A stretch of 64,000 bases of DNA from Geminicoccaceae bacterium (GTDB lineage: Bacteria > Pseudomonadota > Alphaproteobacteria > Geminicoccales > Geminicoccaceae), in contig JANQPX010000030.1 of assembly GCA_028285265.1 (NCBI GenBank), forward strand, positions 124,001-188,000. The letters are read 5' to 3'. The notes under the pieces were generated by a model. That model was not told where the DNA came from. It ran no database searches and saw nothing but the letters and a program-made list of their open reading frames with translations. The translations under genes and the position numbers were made by a program. Numbering within the stretch: the stretch's first letter is position 1; every line of letters begins with the position of its first letter. Below are positions 18,790 to 24,136 of the stretch, piece after piece.

Positions 18790-19293
18790 TCAGCTCCGCT
18801 GATCCCGTTCCAGGTGCTTTCGAAAGCTTCGCTCCAGACTTGCGCTGTTGCTTGGACCGACGAGAGTGTCTTGTCGTTCGCCCTTGCCATCAAAGAGGAG
18901 CAAGGTGACATGTTGTACACCGTGCTTGTTGGCCAGACGACGCCCCTTGTCCTGACGTATATTGGCGACGAGATATTGAAGCTCGCCGTCTTCGAATTGC
19001 TCCAATGCCTTGCGTGTTTCCTTTTGTAAGGCTTGGCAAACGGGACATTGCGGATCGTGGATCTGAACGATCGTGGGGATTCCGTTCCCAATCTTGCTGA
19101 GATCAGCTTCTTGGATCCCTGCTCGAACTTCGGAGACGACATACCACCCTATGCCGCCTACAGCTGCAATCGCCAATGCGCTGTTCCCGAAGCGGCTCAT
19201 AAAACCACGGCGGTCGGTCTGAACGTCTTTTGCCGCAGACTTTTTTCTCTGCTTGCCCGCATGTTTTTGCGATCGATTCTTCACCTTGGTCAC
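18790..19293 (-). CDS. Membrane-anchored thioredoxin-like protein
   Basis: A 167-residue protein with a very basic N-terminus, RRGFMSRFG and a hydrophobic segment (about residues 37-53), so it is either anchored with its domain in the periplasm or exported by Tat. The thioredoxin-like domain has CPVC at residues 83-86. The start is a GTG with GGAGG nine bases upstream. An ECF-type promoter (19332-19356) lies 39 bases upstream. Its likely role is thiol reduction or oxidation in the envelope; the partner is unknown. It is divergent from the DsbA-like gene. Confidence 0.75.
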   Translation of the reverse strand: MTKVKNRSQKHAGKQRKKSAAKDVQTDRRGFMSRFGNSALAIAAVGGIGWYVVSEVRAGIQEADLSKIGNGIPTIVQIHDPQCPVCQALQKETRKALEQFEDGELQYLVANIRQDKGRRLANKHGVQHVTLLLFDGKGERQDTLVGPSNSASLERSFRKHLERDQRS

Positions 19294-19331
19294 GTCTAAA
19301 GCCCTCCGGCATGGTCACGTCTAAGAGCTAT

Positions 19332-19356
19332 AACGAACGACCCGGCAAAAAGTTCG
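19332..19356 (-). promoter_or_regulatory. ECF-type promoter of the thioredoxin-like gene
   Basis: On the minus strand CGAAC (19356-19352), 16 bases, then CGTT (19335-19332). The base context GAACTTTTTGCC...CGTTATAG closely resembles the promoters at 19512, 21541, 23277 and 23476. It is placed so that a transcript would start about 32 bases before the GTG start codon. Confidence 0.65.
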
Positions 19357-19511
19357 CTGCAAATGCGAGTTTTCGTGGTGTCTTTATTGACGATACCGAT
19401 TTCAAGCCATCGTCCTACCATCTCTTCGTTTGTGGACGGCCTCCTCCCTTCGCCGATCATCGTTACGTGCGTACCATGAGGCTCCGTCAACATCTGGTAC
19501 CGAATTCATCC

Positions 19512-19536
19512 GGAACTTTTTCCATCGTGGTTCGTT
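19512..19536 (+). promoter_or_regulatory. ECF-type promoter of the DsbA-like gene
   Basis: GGAAC (19512-19516), 16 bases, CGTT (19533-19536): an exact match to GGAAC-N16-CGTT. The -35 is followed by TTTTT and the -10 by TCAAA. The expected transcript start is about 40 bases before the ATG at 19582. Confidence 0.7.
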
Positions 19537-19581
19537 TCAAATAGGTAACGCGCAATTGCTTGATGGTCTTTGGAGGACGCG

Positions 19582-20181
19582 ATGGGTTCAATCTCGAGAA
19601 GACAGCTCGGCTTTCTGACGGCTGGACTGGCATTGGCAGCCGGAACCAGCCGTTCATGGGCTACCGACGTTATTGAAACGGCAATCGGTGATCTGAATGC
19701 ACCGGTCACGATCATCGAATATTCGTCGTTGTCTTGCCCCCATTGTGCCAATTTCCACAACAACACCTATCCGGAGCTCAAGAAGCGCTACATCGATACC
19801 GGCAAAGTCCGGATGATTTTCCGAGACTTTCCGCTGAATCAGCCGGCAGTGCTGGCAACGGTCGTGGCGCATTGCGGTGGATCTGAGCGCTATGTCGGTT
19901 TCATCGATGTCATGTTCAAAACCCAGGCGACCTGGGCGCAATCTCACGATACGGTATCAGAGCTCAAGAAACTGGCCAGGCTTGGAGGGCTCCGGGAGGA
20001 ACAAGTCGACGCCTGTCTCAACGATCAAAGTCTTGTCGATCGTATTTTGAAAGGCCGCCTTGCCTGGCAACAGGAACATAAGGTGCAGTCGACGCCGACC
20101 TTCGTCATCAATGACGAAGTCTATCCTGGCAATCGAAGTATCGATGAGTTCGCAGCGATCATCGAGCCGCTGATCGGCTGA
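19582..20181 (+). CDS. DsbA-family thiol:disulfide interchange protein
   Basis: A 199-residue exported protein. SRRQLGFLTAG at residues 5-15 is a twin-arginine-like signal. The active site is CPHC (52-55) and the cis-proline loop reads STPTF near residue 173. Start chosen at the ATG preceded by GGAGG; an upstream in-frame start four codons earlier has no site. Known relatives oxidise or isomerise periplasmic thiols, and many bacteria pair such proteins with redox enzymes or cytochromes. It shares a promoter type with the nearby sigma and Aio-like genes. Confidence 0.88.
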   Translation: MGSISRRQLGFLTAGLALAAGTSRSWATDVIETAIGDLNAPVTIIEYSSLSCPHCANFHNNTYPELKKRYIDTGKVRMIFRDFPLNQPAVLATVVAHCGGSERYVGFIDVMFKTQATWAQSHDTVSELKKLARLGGLREEQVDACLNDQSLVDRILKGRLAWQQEHKVQSTPTFVINDEVYPGNRSIDEFAAIIEPLIG

Positions 20182-20236
20182 TCACCTAAAATCATACGTC
20201 GTGCAACTGTCGATTCTTTGAAGGGTTGGATGGCGT

Positions 20237-21523
20237 CTAGTATCGTGCTGCCAGCGGCGAGAAGGGAATGAAGTCACAGGTGTCGCCGGGTGCAAGCTCG
20301 CTCAGACCAGGTGGGAAGACTGCAAATCCGCTCGCTGAAGCAAGTGCTGAGATTCGCGCTGAGAAACCGGACTCGGCAACGGACAGAACTGGGGTGGGGC
20401 CAGCATAGCCAATAATTGTAGCTGGGCGGAATTCGACCCTGCCGGGTCGACGTTTTAGGCTAAAGTTCACTCTTGCCTGGATACGGATAGGAAGGCTGTC
20501 GCTGAAGCCGGCACGCCGTCTGAGCGTGCGTGCGCCAATCAGTGCAAAGGTCGTGAATACCGATACTGGGTTGCCAGGCAGGCCGAGAAAGATCGCAGCG
20601 CCAAGGCGGCCGACGGTAAGCGGCTTGCCGGGTTTCATCGCGACTTTGATGGCCGCCGATTCGCCGCCCAATTGTTCAAAGAGGCGGGGTAAGTAGTCCG
20701 CATCGCCGACCGACATGCCGCCCGTGGTGATGATTACATCAGCGGTCTTCGATGCTTTGGTAAGCGCGGAGGTCAGGCGGGTAATATCGTCAGGGATGGC
20801 GCCGTAATCTGTCAGGTTGATCCAGGGTTTGCTCAGATCGGCAAGCATGGCGTAACGGTTCGAATTGTAGATCTGACCGTCGCTAAGCGGGAAGCCTGGT
20901 TGGACCAGCTCCGAGCCGGTGCAGATCAGCGTGACCTCCAGCCTTCGCCGAACGGATACCGTGGTCCGACCGATGGCTGATAGCGCAGTAAGTTCGCGAG
21001 CGCCAATCTCGCGTCCTGGGTTGAGCAGCCTATCGCCAGGGCGTGCATCTTCGCCCCGGCGACGAATGTTGAGGCCCTCCTTTGGGGGCTCGGTGACGGT
21101 GATTGACTGTTCACCGCGTTCGACGTGCTCCTGCATAACGACGGCGTCAAAACCGGTCGGGATGGGAGCGCCAGTCATGATGCGCACAGCACCGTTATCC
21201 GAGATCCCATCGGGCTCATCGCCGGCCAAGAGGCAGTCGATGATCGGAAAGGTCCAGGGGCTGTCGCCGCTCAGTCTTCCAATCTGGAGGGCGTAACCGT
21301 CCATCGCCGCAGCGTCGAAGGGCGGCAGATCCATTGTTGCATCGACCGTTTCAGCAAGTGCTCGTCCAATGCTGCGCTCAATAGAGAGGTCTTCGACGTC
21401 CACGACTGGTTCGGCGATGTCGAGGGCCCGCTGAATAGCAGCATCAAGCGAAAGGAGTGTTTTGTCTGAGGAGGAACCGCGAGGAAACTCCTGATCTTGA
21501 AAGGCCGGTGAGGCTGATGTCAT
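20237..21523 (-). CDS. moeA: Molybdopterin molybdenumtransferase MoeA
   Basis: Inserts molybdate into adenylylated molybdopterin to give active Mo cofactor. The 428-residue protein has the MoeA N-terminal region DLPPFDAAAMDGYAL, GAPIPTGFDAVVMQEH, the MPT-binding TGSELV and TTGGMSVGDADY, then GLPGNPVSVF. Its own ECF-type promoter (21541-21566) lies just upstream. No other Mo-cofactor genes are visible here, but the molybdoenzyme operon starts 2 kb away and seems to share the promoter type. Confidence 0.95.
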   Translation of the reverse strand: MTSASPAFQDQEFPRGSSSDKTLLSLDAAIQRALDIAEPVVDVEDLSIERSIGRALAETVDATMDLPPFDAAAMDGYALQIGRLSGDSPWTFPIIDCLLAGDEPDGISDNGAVRIMTGAPIPTGFDAVVMQEHVERGEQSITVTEPPKEGLNIRRRGEDARPGDRLLNPGREIGARELTALSAIGRTTVSVRRRLEVTLICTGSELVQPGFPLSDGQIYNSNRYAMLADLSKPWINLTDYGAIPDDITRLTSALTKASKTADVIITTGGMSVGDADYLPRLFEQLGGESAAIKVAMKPGKPLTVGRLGAAIFLGLPGNPVSVFTTFALIGARTLRRRAGFSDSLPIRIQARVNFSLKRRPGRVEFRPATIIGYAGPTPVLSVAESGFSARISALASASGFAVFPPGLSELAPGDTCDFIPFSPLAARY

Positions 21524-21540
21524 CGTTCAATCAATCCGGT

Positions 21541-21566
21541 AACGCGACTTTGGCAAAAGAAGTTCG
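21541..21566 (-). promoter_or_regulatory. ECF-type promoter of moeA (17-base spacer)
   Basis: On the minus strand CGAAC (21566-21562), 17 bases, CGTT (21544-21541). The -35 side reads GAACTTCTTTTGCC, like the other sites. The expected start lies about ten bases before the moeA ATG, which leaves a very short leader. It is weaker than the others because the first base is C and the spacer is 17. Confidence 0.5.
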
Positions 21567-21590
21567 GTCAATGATCAGGCAGAAAAGGTA

Positions 21591-21646
21591 CGCTGGATCC
21601 CTGCGGCACCAATCAACTGGGAGGGCGTTGCTGCAGGGATCCGGCG
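21591..21646 (-). terminator. 18-bp stem hairpin after the anti-sigma gene
   Basis: CGCTGGATCCCTGCGGCA (21591-21608) pairs with TGCTGCAGGGATCCGGCG (21629-21646) with only G-U wobbles, around a 20-base loop. On the minus strand it is followed by TACCTTTTCTG. It lies between the end of the sigma/anti-sigma operon and the moeA promoter, so it would isolate the two transcripts. A binding site is an alternative reading. Confidence 0.5.
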
Positions 21647-21668
21647 TTAGCTAGGAGAGGCAAAGACT

Positions 21669-22574
21669 CTAGGCCTGGTCACCTAGCGCTGGGTTCGATC
21701 GGGCCGATGAGGGCCCATCGATCCGACCGAAATCCGCGATCGTTGAAGCGGTGCTATCCAAAGCTGCAACTTGGCTTCGCGCCAGGGCAGCCAGGAATAT
21801 CGACATATCCTGCTTCGGTATGTCAGAGACGACGGTATAGACCAGTTCACCCTTACGCCAGATCATCGTTCGCAAGCCATCAACCTCATGGGTAGACAGG
21901 CTGATACCGAGCTCCGGGTCGTAGGCGCTGCTGGGTAGGGCGATGTCATGCGCCGTCATGACGTAGACGGCGAGCGACTGGTCGCCCCGCCGATAGGAAA
22001 AGGCGCTCAAACGGCGCTCAAGAAGCCAGCAGAGCCGACCACCAACCAGTTCGAAGCCCGCGACCTTGGCCTCGAGCTTGGGGGCTTCGAAGGTTAGCCG
22101 GCTGGCGAACCAGCTTCGGATGGTTGTTGGATCGCGGCTCGCAATATCCAGGTTACGGCCACTATCGCGATAGGTCGAGAAGTCATGGATGGGCGCAGCG
22201 ATGATCGAGTTTGCCGGTTTCATCCACTGCCATGTCAAACCCGCTGGCAACGCTATCATGATGAGTAGCGAGGCCGCCATGGCCATCTGCCAGACAGGCT
22301 GATTGTACCAGGCCTTCGATTGAGTTGGACGATGATCATCTAGACTTTCGGGCAGGCGCACTTCGATCCGCTTCCAGAGGTCACTCGGCGCTTTGACATC
22401 GCTGAGGCCGGCCTTAATCGTTCTGTTCAACGTCCGAAGATCCTCGACGCTTTGGCGACAAGTCGCGCAATGGTCGAGATGATCGCTGATCATCCTTTTT
22501 TCGTCAGCGCTGCACTCGCCATCGACGAAGGCTTCGAGATCGTAGGTGTTCTTGTTGCAAGGCATCGTAAGCAT
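21669..22574 (-). CDS. Membrane anti-sigma factor with zinc-finger-like domain
   Basis: A 301-residue protein whose N-terminus has the anti-sigma zinc motif H-x3-C-x2-C (His32, Cys36, Cys39). One membrane segment follows at about 93-115, and a 185-residue domain follows outside. This is the layout of an ECF anti-sigma that holds its sigma at the membrane and senses an envelope signal. It lies five bases after the sigma gene. The signal is unknown; Cys residues near the motif would allow redox sensing, but this is inference. Confidence 0.82.
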   Translation of the reverse strand: MLTMPCNKNTYDLEAFVDGECSADEKRMISDHLDHCATCRQSVEDLRTLNRTIKAGLSDVKAPSDLWKRIEVRLPESLDDHRPTQSKAWYNQPVWQMAMAASLLIMIALPAGLTWQWMKPANSIIAAPIHDFSTYRDSGRNLDIASRDPTTIRSWFASRLTFEAPKLEAKVAGFELVGGRLCWLLERRLSAFSYRRGDQSLAVYVMTAHDIALPSSAYDPELGISLSTHEVDGLRTMIWRKGELVYTVVSDIPKQDMSIFLAALARSQVAALDSTASTIADFGRIDGPSSARSNPALGDQA

Positions 22575-22579
22575 TCCCG

Positions 22580-23188
22580 TTAGAACAACGATACCACACG
22601 GGGACTGGTCGTCGTGTCGTGGTGCTCTTTTGCTCTCCGCTCGAGAGTGAGATCGAGCTTTCGCTGAAGATGTTTGCGCGCCCGGTGCAGCTTGGATCTC
22701 ACCGTACCGATCGGCAGATCCAAGCTTTCCGCGGCCTCGTCGTAGGACATCCCTTCGATCAGAATCAAGACAACAACGGCTCTGGGTTCAGGCGCCAATG
22801 TTGCAAGGGCGTCTATGAGAGCCTGTTGTGTGTCGCTGCGCATCGCCTGAACTTCTGGGTTGTCGGCACAGCGATCACTCGACTGGAAGCCTTCGCCTTC
22901 TGCAGGAGCCACGTCGATCGGCACCATTGAGATGGCGGCGTTTCGACGGATGTGATCGATGCAGAGATTGGCGAGAATGCGAAACAGCCAGGCCTTGAAG
23001 TTGGTGTCATGTCGATAACGGGCGAAGTTGGCGTAGGCTTTCAGGCAAGTCTCCTGGACGATGTCTTCGGCAACGGCGTGATCATGGGTCATGCGCAAAG
23101 CGGTTCGGTAGAGACCGTCCAGATGTTGCTGCGCTAACTGGACGAACAGCTTTCGAGATCCTTGCTTTCCCGATGAATCACTCACCAA
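22580..23188 (-). CDS. ECF RNA polymerase sigma factor
   Basis: A 202-residue sigma-70-family regulator with region 2 (DHAVAEDIVQETCLKAY, then FKAWLFRILANLCIDHIRR) and region 4 (LATLAPEPRAVVVLI and MSYDEAAESLDLPIGTVRSKL, the helix-turn-helix). No receiver-type extra domain is seen. It is co-transcribed with its anti-sigma and preceded by an ECF-type promoter (23277-23301), which suggests autoregulation. It is divergent from the Aio-like operon, whose promoter has the same form. Confidence 0.9.
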   Translation of the reverse strand: MVSDSSGKQGSRKLFVQLAQQHLDGLYRTALRMTHDHAVAEDIVQETCLKAYANFARYRHDTNFKAWLFRILANLCIDHIRRNAAISMVPIDVAPAEGEGFQSSDRCADNPEVQAMRSDTQQALIDALATLAPEPRAVVVLILIEGMSYDEAAESLDLPIGTVRSKLHRARKHLQRKLDLTLERRAKEHHDTTTSPRVVSLF

Positions 23189-23276
23189 AAGTATCCTGCC
23201 TAGAAGACGACGTCTTAAAAGTGTGTACGTTGCTACAGCCCTGATCCTGAGGCCAAGTCACGTTTTCAATCTCTAA

Positions 23277-23301
23277 AACGAACCTGCCGCCAAAAAGTTC
23301 T
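23277..23301 (-). promoter_or_regulatory. ECF-type promoter of the sigma/anti-sigma operon
   Basis: On the minus strand AGAAC (23301-23297), 16 bases, CGTT (23280-23277), followed by TTAGA. One mismatch to GGAAC. The flanking sequence GAACTTTTT...TTCGTTTTAG is nearly the same as that of the Aio-like promoter on the other strand. The leader of about 80 bases also holds the short palindrome AAGACG-A-CGTCTT (23204-23216). Confidence 0.65.
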
Positions 23302-23475
23302 CAAAAAATGAGGAATTCGCTTATTGCGATGATTGGTGCGGGAGATTCGATAGAGTCAGAGTCTTTATCATATTCTGTAACTCATTGAAAAATATAAGTT
23401 TGATGTGATTTTTCGAAGGTTATCGGAGGCCTGAGCCATCTGAAGATTAGAATTCGAAAAAATTTACCATGGTAC

Positions 23476-23500
23476 GGAACTTTCTCCCGAGGCCTTCGTT
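23476..23500 (+). promoter_or_regulatory. ECF-type promoter of the Aio-like operon
   Basis: GGAAC (23476-23480), 16 bases, CGTT (23497-23500), an exact match to GGAAC-N16-CGTT. The expected transcript start is near 23507, before GGGAG (23522-23526) and the GTG at 23535. This also argues that an ATG at 23469 cannot be the real start, because it lies upstream of the promoter. The general stress sigma EcfG of alphaproteobacteria recognises the same core, so it is an alternative user. Confidence 0.7.
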
Positions 23501-23534
23501 TCAGTCAGCAGAGGCCACATCGGGAGATATTGTT

Positions 23535-24101
23535 GTGACAGTTCTAGACAATCAAAATTCGAGTGAAGACATACTTCCATGCATGCGCCGACGCGAGTTG
23601 CTGATGGCCAGTGCCGTCGGGGCAACGGCGGCGACGTTGGCGCCTGGCGTGACCATGGCAGCGACTGAGGGTGGGGCTGGCACCTATCCGCGTCTCTCCG
23701 TGATCAGGATGAGTGATCTCATTGAGGGCGAGCCGGTCGCGTTCAGCTACCCGCTCGAAGAACAGCCCAACATGATCGTCAAGCTGGGAACGCCGGCACA
23801 AGGCGGCGTCGGGCCGGATGAGGACATCGTCGCGTTCAGCGTGCTCTGCACCCATATGGGCGGCAGTTTGCGTGGCAAATACAACCACGAATTCAAGTCG
23901 ATGGGCCCGTGCCCGTTCCATTTCTCGACCTTCGACCTGACCAAGAGCGGCGCGATTGTGCATGCCAGCGCTACCCAACATCTACCGCAGGTGAAGCTCG
24001 AAGTGGACGGCGATGATGTGATCGCCGTCGGCATGAACGGCCTTGTCTATGGCTACCGCGACAATCTCAAGGACGGCTCGCCTGTCGTCATGCAGGGCTG
24101 A
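23535..24101 (+). CDS. Rieske 2Fe-2S subunit of an Aio-like oxidase
   Basis: Small subunit of an arsenite-oxidase-family enzyme, passing electrons from the Mo subunit to a cytochrome. The 188-residue protein starts at a GTG eight bases after GGGAG. A twin-arginine signal (MRRRELLMAS, 17-26) would also carry the large subunit out. The Rieske cluster is Cys105-x-His107 and Cys126-x2-His129. The two extra Cys that form a disulfide in bc1-type Rieske proteins are Gly110 and Phe128 here. It is followed 35 bases later by the large subunit. Confidence 0.85.
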   Translation: MTVLDNQNSSEDILPCMRRRELLMASAVGATAATLAPGVTMAATEGGAGTYPRLSVIRMSDLIEGEPVAFSYPLEEQPNMIVKLGTPAQGGVGPDEDIVAFSVLCTHMGGSLRGKYNHEFKSMGPCPFHFSTFDLTKSGAIVHASATQHLPQVKLEVDGDDVIAVGMNGLVYGYRDNLKDGSPVVMQG

Positions 24102-24136
24102 CCAGGCTGGTCCGAGAGAACATGGGATAAGAGACG

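Noticed and set aside
23200-23470. Sigma-54 promoter (GG-N10-GC) upstream of the Aio-like operon
   Set aside because: Known for some aio operons, but no convincing GG-N10-GC pair is visible here, while an ECF-type promoter fits well.
23469-23534. ATG at 23469 as the start of the Rieske gene
   Set aside because: The ECF-type promoter (23476-23500) lies after it, the residues before the Tat signal would be long and odd, and the GTG at 23535 has GGGAG at the right distance.
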